Below are positions 26,218 through 36,825 of a stretch of 64,000 nt of DNA, one piece after another. The DNA is from Trichoderma breve (Eukaryota; Ascomycota; Sordariomycetes; Hypocreales; Hypocreaceae), in NCBI RefSeq assembly GCF_028502605.1, contig NC_079236.1, forward strand, positions 1,054,001 to 1,118,000, given 5' to 3'. Numbering within the stretch: position 1 is the first letter of the stretch; each line of letters starts with the position of its first letter. A program made the translations under genes and the position numbers. Below the pieces are notes generated by a model. The model was not told the DNA's origin and ran no database searches. It worked only from the letters and a program-made list of their open reading frames with translations.

Positions 26218-27860
26218 ATGGGCGTTATTCGCAAGAAGACGGCGACGAGGGGAGGGGAAGGTGGTGTGAAATACGTATGCGACGTTTGTTCGTGCGACAT
26301 AACGTCTACAGTGAGTGAAGCCGCACCCAATTGGCATCGTCAATCCTCATCCCATGGCTCCAGCTGCTGACATAACAAAAGGTTCGTATCAGATGCGCCG
26401 ACCCTGCATGTTCGGATTTCGACCTTTGCGTGCCTTGCTTCGGCAAGGGAGAATCTCGCAATGCCCACGATCCCGCCACACACTCGTTCCGCGTAATCGA
26501 GCAGAATTCGTTTCCCATATTTGACCGTGAATGGGGAGCTGACGAGGAACTGTTGCTGCTCGAGGGCGCAGAGATATACGGACTCGGCTCATGGGCGGAT
26601 ATCGCCGACCACATTGGCGGGTTCCGCGAAAAGGATGAAGTGCGCGATCACTACCTTAAGACGTTCGTTGATCCACCCACCTTTCCGCTGCCCAAAAGAT
26701 GCAGCCCCCATGACTGCGAGCTTGCCAACGAAATTCCACGAGAAGAGTTTCAGTCTCGCAAGAAGAGGCGAATCGAAGAGCGAAGAGAGGCGTCTAAGAA
26801 TGCGCCAGCCCTTCAGCCAAAGACAAAGCCAACGGCCAGTGTCCCCAGTTGTCACGAGATTCAGGGTTACATGCCTGGTCGTCTCGAGTTTGAGACAGAG
26901 TATGCCAACGAGGCTGAAGAGGCGGTGCAGCTCATGCAGTTCGACCCCGGTGATGGATTAAATCCGAGAACGGGTGAGCTTGAGCCCGAGATGGAGCTCA
27001 AGCTGACTGTAATGGAAATCTACAACTGCCGTCTCACACAGCGAGTGGAACGCAAAAAGGTGATTTTTGAGCACAATCTACTCGACTACCGGGAAAACAC
27101 CAAAAATGAAAAGAGAAAGACCAAGGAAGAAAAAGACCTGCTGCAGAGGGCGAAGCCCTTTGGTCGCATTATGAACCACAAAGATTTCGAAGATTTTACT
27201 CAGGGCTTGCAAGATGAGCTGAATCTCAGACAGGCCATCGCTCAACTCCAAGAATGGCGCAGTCTGCGGATAGGGGACCTCCGAAGCGGCGAAAAGTATG
27301 AAAATGAAAAGGCCAGCCGGATACAGAAATCCATACCTATGGGGTCTATGGATAGGGAGCGGTTGGCATCCAGCCAGCGCTCAAAAGCCCAACCTCCCCC
27401 AGAGCCTCCAAGCGGTGCAGCACTTCTCATCGCCCCTGAGCTGCCAATACGCTCAGCACTAACCAATGGAGACACGAATATGGAGGACGTCAAGCCGTTG
27501 ACCAACGGCCACACTAATGGGGTTAACGGCGTCAACGGCATCAATGGGGTCAATGGCCATAGCCCAAGCAAGCAGAAATATGTTCCACAGCCCATTTCAG
27601 GCGTGCAACCCTTGCAGCTGACGCAAGAGAACGCCCCCGACTTGCATCTCCTCACACCAGAGGAGGCGAAGCTGTGCGAGGTGGTTCGGCTACAACCTAA
27701 GCCATACCTGATGATCAAGGAGCAAATCCTCAAGGAAGCCATCAAGGGCAATGGAACGCTCAAGAAGAAGCAAGCCAAGGAGATTTGCCGACTAGATTCA
27801 CAAAAGGGAGCTAGACTATTTGACTTTTTCAGCAACGCAGGGTGGGTTGGTAAGGCATGA
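26218..27860 (+). CDS. ADA2: SAGA/ADA complex adaptor Ada2
   Basis: Transcriptional adaptor that activates the Gcn5 acetyltransferase within the SAGA complex. Exons are 26218-26310 and 26382-27860 (71 nt intron; 523 residues). The intron lies inside the ZZ zinc finger and restores its cysteines: [11 protein letters not shown] joined to [20 protein letters not shown], residues about 20-60. A SANT domain follows at about 80-125 ([29 protein letters not shown]). The central region includes [16 protein letters not shown], typical of Ada2, and a charged helix ([17 protein letters not shown]). A SWIRM domain ends the protein (residues about 435-523). A low-complexity Asn/Gly/Val repeat ([13 protein letters not shown]) sits in the linker. 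It is divergent from GAL7. Confidence 0.96.
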
Positions 27861-28458
27861 GAGCATTGGGAATATCCGGGGCGTACGAAGTGTGTTTGTT
27901 TCCTTGAGAGTCCGGCGACTGGTGCAATTGCTTGATTTCGTTCCTTTTATTCTACAATGATGTATGATGGAGGACACCAATCGCTTTCCGAAAGTGGGCT
28001 TGGTGTGTTTGTTATGTTCGTATATATTTGTATAAGACAACGGAGTAGAAGGGGTACGCGCAACGAAATACCCTTGAATCAATGATATTTTTTTATTTTC
28101 CCTTGGCTTCCCTTCTCTGCCCAATAACATACTGTGTAATGAGCCAATGAGCCAATAGAGCTGATACAAGCCAATCGAAACGAATCGAAAGAGCGCAAAC
28201 TTGACTCTGAGAATGGCAAAGACCAATCCGTCAACCTGGCGAGCTTCTATTGGACGCACGGCCCCCACTGCCAGCAGATGCAAGCTAGCTTCAAATCGTT
28301 CTCTCCATATAACTGCCTAACGGCTTATACCTGCTCAGGCACACACTCGGCACTTCATCGCCAATAGAACATCTCCTTCTTGACTCTCTTCCCCGTGCCG
28401 CTCGCTGTCTTTATCTCAAAGTAACCTCTGGTCCTTACATTAGAGAGCGTCGATCTCT
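27861..28458. other. Intergenic region after ADA2
   Basis: Contains the ADA2 3' flank and the upstream region of the rhodanese phosphatase gene. It is A/T-rich around 28080-28110. No gene recognised. Confidence 0.45.
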
Positions 28459-28465
28459 TATATAA
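28459..28465 (+). promoter_or_regulatory. TATA box of the rhodanese phosphatase gene
   Basis: TATATAA lies only 17 nt before the in-frame ATG at 28476 and 71 nt before the ATG at 28530. Normal spacing would place most transcript starts after the first ATG, favouring the second. Confidence 0.5.
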
Positions 28466-28529
28466 GCACAAGTCTATGCGCGCATTCCGTCTTTTTTCAG
28501 CAAACAAGAGGCTTTTTCCAACGAGAAGC

Positions 28530-29089
28530 ATGTCGAACTTTACTGTAGCGTCCATCAAGAGAGTGTCTGCGAAGACGCTCTCTGAGAAGATCCTAGCAGA
28601 GCAAGAGCAGGCAGAACCTAGTTTTGCCGTGGTCGATGTTCGAGATGTCGGTATGTCGTGATTTACGCTTTTTTTTCACTTCATTATCCTTTTTAATGCT
28701 CTGGTTTGATGAAGTGCATCAAACTAGTAGCATCTCAAAGCAATATTTTGGTGTAGACAACTAACGTTCGAACAGACTACATCGGTGGCCACATCAAGGG
28801 CTCAACAAACATCCCCTGCAACAAAATCGACGCCCTCATGCCCACCCTCGTCCGCAAGGTCAAGGACAAGAAGGCAGTCATCTTCCACTGCGCGCTGAGC
28901 CAGCAGCGGGGCCCCTTTGCGGCGCTCAAGTACCTGCGCGAGAGGGACGCGCAGCTGGCGGCGCTGGGCGAGGCGCCGCCACAGGAGCAGGAGGTGTATC
29001 TGCTAGAGCGAGGGTTTACGGGGTGGCAGGAGGATTATGGCGAGGACGAGAGGCTGACGGAGGGTTTTCGAAGAGAGATTTGGAGGTGA
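28530..29089 (+). CDS. YCH1: Rhodanese/Cdc25-like phosphatase (Ych1/Ibp1 family)
   Basis: Small Cys-based phosphatase of the rhodanese fold, related to Cdc25, yeast Ych1 and fission-yeast Ibp1. Exons are 28530-28650 and 28776-29089, with a 125 nt intron joining VVDVRDV to DYIGGHIKGSTNIP (144 residues). The active-site loop is HCALSQQRGP, a complete HCx5R signature, so the enzyme should be catalytically competent. The VVDVRD and GHIKGSTNIP strands are standard for single-domain rhodanese phosphatases, and the C terminus ends in a conserved Gly-Trp helix (ERGFTGWQEDYG). An upstream in-frame ATG at 28476 would add an 18-residue Arg/Phe-rich leader (MRAFRLFSANKRLFPTRS), but the TATA position argues against it for most transcripts. 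The native substrate is unknown. Confidence 0.9.
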
Positions 29090-29696
29090 GAATGCATGTA
29101 AGGGGGATGAGGGAGGCATGGGAGAGGATAGGGTTCGGGAGAGCGCTATTTAGGAGGTTGAATGGGCTGAGGCACGTTTCGTGGCTGTGAAGATGAAAGT
29201 ATGCTGAGCTTAACGTGGTAGATACAGATAGATTCTGCAAGCTGAAATACCGATAGGCTTTGCACACCTAGGTACGGCTTTGTTCTTTTATCTGCTCCTT
29301 GTCGTATCCTAGAAGAGAGTAATGTGTCCACAGACATCGGATATTCTAGAGACTGGTTTTCCAACCTGTCGACAATCTCATCGATTACTCCTTGTATACT
29401 GCTGCTCTGCTTGTTATATGGGGCGCTGAACCATACTTTGTTCGAGGAAGGTTATAAACAGAATCGTGAGCTATAGTACGATGTGTGCCTCAGTACTACT
29501 ACGCCATTATGAAGCTTTTAAAGTAACTACTCAAACAGCCTCAAATCTTAAACCGCCCATGCGTTTCAAGAGAGAGGCGCCCAGGTGTAAGGTAGACGAA
29601 AGAAAATACATTATAAGATGGGCTTCCACTCCACCCGAATCTACAATCCCATCTCCCATCCTCTTGATCAGAAATAATCGACAAACTTACAAAAAA
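29090..29696. other. Intergenic region
   Basis: Contains the phosphatase 3' flank and the leader of the small membrane protein locus. An open frame continuous with the next gene begins only at a GTG codon; its first ATG at 29481 lies in leader-like sequence, so I start the next gene at 29697. Confidence 0.4.
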
Positions 29697-30014
29697 ATGC
29701 CTTGGTTCGAAGAGTACGATGGCTTTCAAGGTCCCTTGGTGGGGGAGGAGATGGTCAACGCTTATCGCCACTTCAACACTGTCGCGAGACCTGCCTATTT
29801 GATCATTGGCGTCCTCCTCTTACTCACTTCATCCGTGATCGTCGGGAGACGGGTGAATACGATTTACGATTTCATCTTTCACAACCGAAATGGAGGACCT
29901 GGCCGAAATGGGAGGCCTGATTCGGATCAACCTCAACCGCCGTGGTATGAACTGGTAGAAGAATATGCCGTGGAGAGCGAAGAGGAAGAAGAGAACAACA
30001 ACTGGTTGTTATGA
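29697..30014 (+). CDS. Small single-span membrane protein, function unknown
   Basis: Not a family I recognise. It encodes 105 residues without an intron. The ATG at 29697 follows an A-rich leader (seven A bases), a good fungal start context. Residues 1-30 form an acidic and aromatic N terminus (MPWFEEYDGFQGPL), residues about 34-50 one membrane helix (AYLIIGVLLLLTSSVIVG), then a basic segment, a Gly/Asn/Arg-rich linker (NRNGGPGRNGR) and a strongly acidic C terminus (VESEEEEENNN). The TGA stop is overlapped by the ATG of a second hydrophobic frame (ATGA), whose four codons run directly into a consensus GTAAGT donor. The two may be one gene with mis-called splicing or two coupled frames. Confidence 0.55.
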   Translation: MPWFEEYDGFQGPLVGEEMVNAYRHFNTVARPAYLIIGVLLLLTSSVIVGRRVNTIYDFIFHNRNGGPGRNGRPDSDQPQPPWYELVEEYAVESEEEEENNNWLL

Positions 30015-30267
30015 TGGAAGTCGTAAGTGACTTGAAATTGGTTAAACGCATTTACTAATACATGGCTAACTACCTGGATACTAGCTGTCTGCCTACTTTT
30101 TCGTCGAGATATTTCTCATGGCTGTCTTGGCACTGGGTTTGCCGTTTACAAGGCTTGGGCGTTTTTACTCTGGCGGCTTTATTGGTTGGGGGTTTATTTT
30201 TTATTTTTTATTCAGATGGCCAAGAATGGGATATATGGTTTTAATTTGGTTTTTGTTATCAAGATAG
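30011..30267 (+). CDS. Candidate second hydrophobic ORF spanning an intron
   Basis: Exon 30011-30022 (ATG ATG GAA GTC) is followed by a 62 nt intron (GTAAGT donor at 30023, internal GCTAAC branch site, CTAG acceptor at 30083-30084) and exon 30085-30267. The product is 64 residues with two to three hydrophobic segments (LSAYFFVEIFLMAVLALGLPF, FIGWGFIFYFLF and MGYMVLIWFLL), with positive loops between them. The start overlaps the stop of the upstream frame as ATGA. The alternative is that this exon belongs to the upstream protein through a non-consensus donor in phase 0 (29955 or 29970), making one multi-span protein. The intron consensus is good; the initiation mechanism is unknown. Confidence 0.4.
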
Positions 30268-30934
30268 ATACGTTTTAGTTCGTGCCGTTCATGATGGTGT
30301 CATTTGGTCTCCTCAGACAGGTATTCGACTTTCACATGAAGTGTTGCTACCAAAGTGTAGATGACGGGTGCTTGCATAATACAAAGCAGAAATGCACAGC
30401 TGCAACCAAATAGATCACGCTGACATATTGCCTGTGCTACAAATCCCGTCAGCTGTCGAGACTCTGCGTTACGGCCAGCATCGCAATAATGAAGAGGTTC
30501 CAGGTTGACAAAACATATTCCTGAACTTGGCGACATCTCCCCTGTCCGGCCATTACTGTCCTTGATAGAGGGCTCCACCTCTGCCGCTGGCCTCACTAAC
30601 AGGCTGCTATACAAAAAAAATGGGGCGCTGAGTTACTCGCTCCAGGGCATTGGCCGGATCCAGCGCAGTAACTACTTGCCGCTGGCTTGTTTATCTTGAC
30701 CTCTCCATTCTACTTTTTCTTCCCTTTCTCTCTTCTTTCCTCTACCTTATTAATTTGTTCCATACCCAGATAGAGAAGAAGAGAACTTCTTTTCTTTGTT
30801 CCCATCTTCAGATATTGTCAACGGCTGCCCAATTCGGCTCCATCCCACCCGCCGAGAACCCCGCGACAAAGATTGCCGATAACAAGCGATAAGGACCAAC
30901 ACAGCGACTACAAAACACAACGCAACTGGGCACG
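30268..30934. other. Intergenic region
   Basis: Holds the promoter and pyrimidine-rich leader (about 30690-30760) of the HD-domain gene. No gene recognised. Confidence 0.45.
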
Positions 30935-31864
30935 ATGGGATCGCAAACAGAGGGCACGGATGGCGCAAAGGTGCCCGACCTTGTGGCCAGTAGGTCTACG
31001 CCATGGCTTCCCATTGTGTACAACACAGCTAACGCAACGCAGATCTGGGCTTTGCGCCGGCCGTAAAGCTGTCGGGAGAATGGTCCGTCAATAGAGTGCT
31101 CGAAGAGATCCCCGGCGAGGCGCCTGCCGAGGGTTCCAGCTCTCCGATTCCCTTTTTCCACATGCTTTCTCGACTCAAGACTACAAAGCGCGAGGGCTGG
31201 AGGCGGTTTGGAATCGAAAGGTCAGTAGTTTCAGGCACCGTGGCGTAGTTACTGAAACTCAACGGCTAACTGGAGGGTTTGCTGCAGAGGCGAGTCGATT
31301 TCCGATCACATGTATCGCATGTCCCTCATCACCATGTTTGCGCCTCCTGCGCTTGCCAAGAAGTTGGATCTACAAAAGTGTATGAAGATGGCACTGATAC
31401 ACGACATGGCTGAGCTCTTGGTTGGAGACATTACACCAGTCGACGGCGTTCCCAAGACGGAAAAAAACAGGCGCGAGGCCGAGACGATGGACTTTTTAAC
31501 CAAGAATTTGTTGCGAAGTGTTGCTGGAGGCGATGTTGGGGCTGAGATCCGGGCGGTATGGCAGGAGTACGAAGACTCCAAGACACTGGACAGCCACTTT
31601 GTACACGACGTGGACAAGATCGAGCTGATGCTGCAAATGGTGGAGTACGAGAAGCAGGGCAAGGGACATGTAGACCTGGGAGAGTTTGCATATGTCGCAA
31701 CAAAAGTTACGCTGCCTGAGATGAAGGAGTGGGCAGATGAGCTGCTCAAGGAGAGAGACGAGTTTTGGAAGAACAAGGAGCATGTCCACGGCGAAAAGGG
31801 CATGGAGGGGGGTGTATCTGCGGAGACGAGCCGTGGGCAGGACGAGTACTATGAGCGAAAATGA
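30935..31864 (+). CDS. HD-domain 5'-deoxynucleotidase (HDDC2/YfbR-like)
   Basis: Metal-dependent phosphohydrolase expected to remove the 5' phosphate from deoxyribonucleoside monophosphates, as bacterial YfbR and yeast YBR242W/YGL101W do. Exons are 30935-30989, 31043-31220 and 31288-31864 (introns 53 and 67 nt; 269 residues). Metal ligands of the HD fold are present in order: His in GESISDHMYRM (spliced across intron 2), the HD pair in MALIHDMAELLVGD, and a distal Asp in FVHDVDKIELMLQM. The sequence ITPVDGVPKTEKNRREAE between them is the family signature loop. The C-terminal tail is charged and probably disordered. The preferred nucleotide cannot be read from sequence. Confidence 0.93.
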
Positions 31865-33323
31865 TACTGCGAGGTTACTTAGTAGTTTGTGCGATTTTTG
31901 GGTTATTGTTTAAGAAGGGCGGCGAATTCACATTCGGGCATATAATAGAGAGAGCTTATAGACTTTTGTGTGTATGTGAGTGTGTTAGTGTGCGTTTATA
32001 TGTGGCATCTCTGCTTCGCTGTGCCTCTCAATCACGACATGCAGGAAGCCTGAGTGAATGAACGATTACCGGTATCAAGCAATCAATCAATCAGTCAATC
32101 AAACACGACAATGAATCCCACGTTGACATCTCAGATACTGATACCAATACCGATATCGATACTGTCACCATCTCGTGATTGCCCCTGGCAACACCTCTAG
32201 CGGCGCTGTTGGTGCCTGGTGACCACCCGCCGGTGCGTGTGGGGAGAATGTTTTTCTCCGCCAAACCACTAAAAGCCTTTGGCCGGGCGAACCGGATTGC
32301 TTCCATTGCTTCTGTTCATGCAAACGCACAAGCACAAGCACAAATTGTGTCAATTGCAGCGTCCAAGCTTCCCCTAAGCAAGCGAGCAAGCAACTGAAGC
32401 GACCAGGGCTGAGAAACTGCGGAGGCTGGAAGCGGGACGAGCCACACTCACTGCGTGCGCAAAACCCACTTAATCATCGGTTCACTTGTCTCTCACTCAC
32501 TCTCACCGCTGTCCGGACATTCCAACAAAGAAGCTGGGGAAAAAGAGACAAAGAGCTCGAAAATTATAGTATATCAGTGGTTGAGCTTCCCACCGCCAAA
32601 GTCGTCCCCCTTTTTTTTGTGTCCTGCAGGAACTCGCCCACTAGCTTATCGAAGTGCTGCTTGCACTGCAGCTTTAAGGGCTGCCACGGGAACCTCACAT
32701 ATCAATTCCGGGATTGGCGATTGCGTCGCTGCCATATCCCTGTTTTTTTTTTTTTTTACTGAACTTACATCACTCTTCCTTGTCTTGCCATAGCTTTTGC
32801 CGCCGTGGGTTGCTGGCTTATCAGAGGCGCCACCTCCGCATTCCAAGGCGCAGCAGGAGAGGAGAAAAAGAGGGTGTGACAAAGTCCTTTTCTTGTTCCT
32901 TGTTCCCTGGTTCACAACGGTCACGAGGTGGGCGATAAGGAGCCAGGCAAGAAAAAAAAAAAAAAGCAAGACATTTTCCCAGCGGCTAGGCAGCACAGCA
33001 GTTGGCACAAAGCAGGAGAGCGAGAGACGGCACACCATCGCCAAAGTTACGGTGCGGACTAGAGCAGCGGCACGTCAGCAGGGCAGCGCCATTCATTCAC
33101 TGCCTGTCCTGTGCGGTTCAGCTCTACCCAGCTAAGGTAGACGGCAATCGACTTGGGGACGGTGAATCATTGGACAGCACAGCGAGGCATCGATCGATTC
33201 ATTTCGAGCAGCCCTCCTCCATCTGCGGTACCGGCTCTTGCACCAGCCAACGGGAGCGACCGCGACGTCGAGACGGAGACAGACAGACAGAGCGAAGACG
33301 AAGAAGAAGAATCAACAGAGATC
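31865..33323. other. Intergenic region and long leader of the next gene
   Basis: About 1.46 kb with pyrimidine/purine runs, T runs (near 32740-32758) and an A run (near 32950-32964). An open frame runs into the next gene from 33153 but begins at TTG, and no ATG lies in frame before 33324. Confidence 0.45.
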
Positions 33324-34847
33324 ATGACATTCGCTTCGCATTACCACATGTCCGGCACGTTTCACGACGGCGTCCACCCGGGCCTGTTCCGGCCGCCCGT
33401 CTCGCCCAGCTCCAGCACCGACTATCTCTCGTCGTCCACCTTTGCGACCGAGTCGTCCAAGCGGAAATGGAGCCGCAGCAACGGCATGCAGACCGGCAGC
33501 TTCTTTGAGGATGTCTACATGGACAGCGCCCCGAGAAACTATGCCCTCGCCGGCCAGCTTCACTCTCCCGTCATCGGCTCCAACCTGGACGACGCCGACG
33601 CCGCCATGGGCGAGAGCATGTACTCCGACTCCGACTACAGACGAGCCCTAGGCACGAAGCGATCACGGGACGAAGCCGACGACGATTCCAGCGGCGGGCC
33701 GACGCCGCTCTTCACCCAGCCCGAACCTGAACAGTCTACACAATCCGGAAGCTGGGGATCATTTGCCTTTTCCACCATCGGGGGTGTCGTTGGCCGTGTG
33801 TGGGAGTTTTGCAAGGCCGGTGCCTTCAAGGGCTTTTACGCAGGAGGGGGCACGTCATATAAGATGACGAGTGCAGGCGTTAGCGTGGACGAGACGGGAT
33901 CCAACAGCGATCAGACGTATTATTTCCAGGGCGGCTCTCAACAACAGCTGCAGCAAAACTCACAACCGAGCCGTGACTATCACTTTGGTGGCCGAGAAAG
34001 AGGACGGCATCTACACAGACAACTCCCCAAACGGGACCACTACAGCACCAACAACCAGAATGCCGGCTACGACTCCTCGTACGACAGCGGTGCATCAACA
34101 CCCACCGGTCCGGCGCCCAAGAGACGCAGGCATACAGAGAATGGAGGCGAACTGGGCAAGAACTGGGTCATGATCCATGAGCCTGAGGCTGAGACAAGGA
34201 CACCCCGAAGAATGCCCTCCTCAGCCCTTCCATCGCCGCGCTATCGTACCCAGCAGACGCCTGTGACCGACCGCCGCATGAGCTCCGCAAGCAGCTTCTC
34301 TACTCCCACCACCTCCAATGCTGCTCCTCTTCGCCCTGCCAGTCGTGCTGCAGGCCGTCCGGGTAGTCGGATGTCTGACGCCAGCTCCCTCAGGCCCCTG
34401 CAGTCGGCATCAGCGGCCTCGTTTGCCTCCTTCAAAGCGCCCAGCGCGCCCAAGCCGCCTACCCCTTCCCATACCCCAAGCAGGATCCCTGTCAAGGCCA
34501 ACACTTCGGCCGTCCTCGCATCGTCGGCCGCGCTCTCGACCTTTGAGCAGGGCCGGAGGCGCCGACACACAGTCGTGCCGTCGTCTTCCGATCCGACAGC
34601 CTCGGCTGGGCATCGCCGCCGCGGCAGCATAGCCTCAGTGGCCACTAGTAGGGTCAATGAGATTGACGCCAGCCCGCGACTCGACGCCGAGGCCAGGAAG
34701 CTGGCTGCTCGCCGTCAAATGGAGGAGCGTGACAATGACGAGCGCATGTCGGCCTTTAACAAACAACTACAAGACATGATCCGACAGGGTAGAGAAGCCC
34801 TAGGGACGACTATTGAGGTTGATGGCAGCTGGGAAGACATTTCCTAA
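33324..34847 (+). CDS. Large disordered, probably nuclear protein of unknown function
   Basis: Single exon of 507 residues; I cannot assign a known function. The start is the first in-frame ATG. Most of the protein is Ser/Pro/Thr-rich and predicted disordered. Two islands look constrained: a glycine/aromatic block at residues about 145-180 (SWGSFAFSTIGGVVGRVWEF then KGFYAGGG), and a C-terminal charged helix (LDAEARKLAARRQMEERDND then MSAFNKQLQDMIRQGREAL). Basic clusters (PKRRRHTE, GRRRRHTV, GHRRRGS) resemble nuclear localisation signals, and SRxS/TPxxR patterns resemble kinase sites. A scaffold or chromatin/pore-associated role is conceivable but unsupported. Confidence 0.75.
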   Translation: MTFASHYHMSGTFHDGVHPGLFRPPVSPSSSTDYLSSSTFATESSKRKWSRSNGMQTGSFFEDVYMDSAPRNYALAGQLHSPVIGSNLDDADAAMGESMYSDSDYRRALGTKRSRDEADDDSSGGPTPLFTQPEPEQSTQSGSWGSFAFSTIGGVVGRVWEFCKAGAFKGFYAGGGTSYKMTSAGVSVDETGSNSDQTYYFQGGSQQQLQQNSQPSRDYHFGGRERGRHLHRQLPKRDHYSTNNQNAGYDSSYDSGASTPTGPAPKRRRHTENGGELGKNWVMIHEPEAETRTPRRMPSSALPSPRYRTQQTPVTDRRMSSASSFSTPTTSNAAPLRPASRAAGRPGSRMSDASSLRPLQSASAASFASFKAPSAPKPPTPSHTPSRIPVKANTSAVLASSAALSTFEQGRRRRHTVVPSSSDPTASAGHRRRGSIASVATSRVNEIDASPRLDAEARKLAARRQMEERDNDERMSAFNKQLQDMIRQGREALGTTIEVDGSWEDIS

Positions 34848-36786
34848 ATGGGATTGCCGTTACACCCTATTCCATTCCTTAACATGACGATACTTTTATT
34901 TTCTCTTCCTGTCTATTTATTGATTGATGACTTTCCTATTTCTCTTCTTCCTCTCTTTTGTTTGCCTGAAAGGGCGTTTATGACATTATGAGATTACAAG
35001 ATGCGAAAAACGTATGAATGAGCTACACAGAATCTGCCTGGCTGTTGTTTGATTTGCTGATTTGGAGGCTTTACTGCAATTTGGACTTGTTTGCCACATC
35101 TTTTTCACTTTTTTGCTTTGTTGGGACTCGGATGGTTGAATATGTATTCTGCGAGCGATACGGCAGAAAAAAGGCATGGAATATATTCACCACCATTCAT
35201 CATTTTTACCATCTCTGAGCCCTTTAACGACGTTGATACGGAGGAAACATTGTATTTTGGAGGTGTTCCCGTCCCGTGAAGGGCAACAACATGGGCTCTC
35301 CTCCCGCTAATGACTGACATGAGGACGAAGGATATGAACGTGAAAAACGCGGTGGCGGAGGATATTTTTGATAGCTTTAGCATTTTTAGCACAATGAAAT
35401 AAAGTTACAACCCATCTTTTTATGGAATGCATTTCACGACACTAGTAGTTCGTGATCGTGATCCTTCACCTTGTGTTCGATGACAGCGGAGGAATCTATC
35501 CGGAAGGACGCCAGACTACTATAGTTAACGAAGGGAGGTGACCAGTTGTGGCTGATAGCAAAAAAAGCTGAGGTTAGACAAGAGACATGAAAAGAATAAA
35601 ATAGGCGAAATGAGTTAGTGTTGGATTTTCGCGTGCCCTTTTTAAGCCACGCCGCAAAAGGTTCATTTCCAAACCGCGGGACGGGATTATTTTTAGTACA
35701 AGTATGGGATGAGTATTGTGTGCTAATGTATGTGCTCAGTGCGGGTGTAATTATAGAACTTTTCGCAGGTAGCTTGGCAGCTGGATTATGAGACTTGGTG
35801 AGGGGAGTGTTGGGTCGTTCGCCTTTTCTTTCTTGATATCGCATGCTTACTTGGGGATGGTGTTTTGTTTTTGAGAGAGAGCTTGTGATTGTTTTTGATG
35901 CCTGCTTTTTATTATTCCGTTTAGGTTTCTCAATTGAAGGATGTATTTCTTTACTAGATGTTAGCATTGAAGCCTCTGATCCTTGCATTGAGTGCTTGCA
36001 GCAGCTCATGTTTATATTTAGCATCACCTCATCTGTCAAATTCATCCACCGTCCACCTCGTGCCACCAACCTTGGCACTTCTCAGGAAAAGACATCTGCC
36101 ACGCCCAATTTTCCAAGACATTTCTTGGTGATACAAAACTAAAAAAGCACGACCTAGAACCTAGAACCAGGAAGCAAAAAAGCGAAGAGCGAAAAAGCAC
36201 TACCGCTAATTGCAGCTAGAAGAGTAAAGCTATATTCCTCCCTTGCATATCCAAAAGTTCCCCTCTATTCCCGCCGTCAAGTCTTGATTCTCGCCCTTTC
36301 CCGGGTGCTAGCCAACCCTTGGAATGATAGTAGTAAACCCCCCCAATGAAAGCTAGCTATACGAGAGCGATAGAATAGTAGAGGCAGCTACCTAGTAGTA
36401 TCCGGCAAAGGCAAACTCCGTGAGCTTGTTCAAGACTTTGACAGCTGAGGAGATGGGAAGAGCAGGGGGGCGTGTTGCCGGTGGCGTTGTGAGACATTTC
36501 GTCCAAAAAGAAAAATCCAAAATACCACGATACCTTTTTTCTCTTCCTTTTTCTTTCTTCTTCTTTTTTAGCCAAACACCCCGAAGGTGTACGGAGCAGC
36601 GAGTAGGTACTTAACAAGGGAGTGTCCCCGGATTCTCGTGCCCTTTTTTTTGATCCTCTTCGGTCGCAGATCAAAGTTCAGACGACGCACCTATCTTCTT
36701 CTTTTCCTTCTTTTGAAGTGAAGATCTTTTTTGTTTAGAACGGTCAATTGGCGAATTGCTGTTGACACGGATCATCGAAGAGGCGC
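34848..36786. other. Intergenic region
   Basis: Includes the 3' flank of the disordered-protein gene and the upstream region of the secreted peptide gene. A 214-codon minus-strand open frame (35434-36078) has no signal, domain or splice support and is not called. Confidence 0.45.
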
Positions 36787-36794
36787 ATATAATA
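36787..36794 (+). promoter_or_regulatory. Possible TATA element of the secreted cysteine-rich peptide gene
   Basis: The sequence ATATAATA lies about 35-40 nt upstream of the ATG at 36826. The spacing is short, so this is weak positional evidence. Confidence 0.35.
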
Positions 36795-36825
36795 CAAAGA
36801 GCACTTTTAACATCCAGCTATAGCC

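Noticed and set aside
33153..33323. 57-residue N-terminal extension of the disordered nuclear protein
   Set aside because: The frame opens at a TTG codon and has no ATG before 33324.
35434..36078. 214-codon minus-strand ORF
   Set aside because: Same reasons; kept only as a low-interest remark in the findings.
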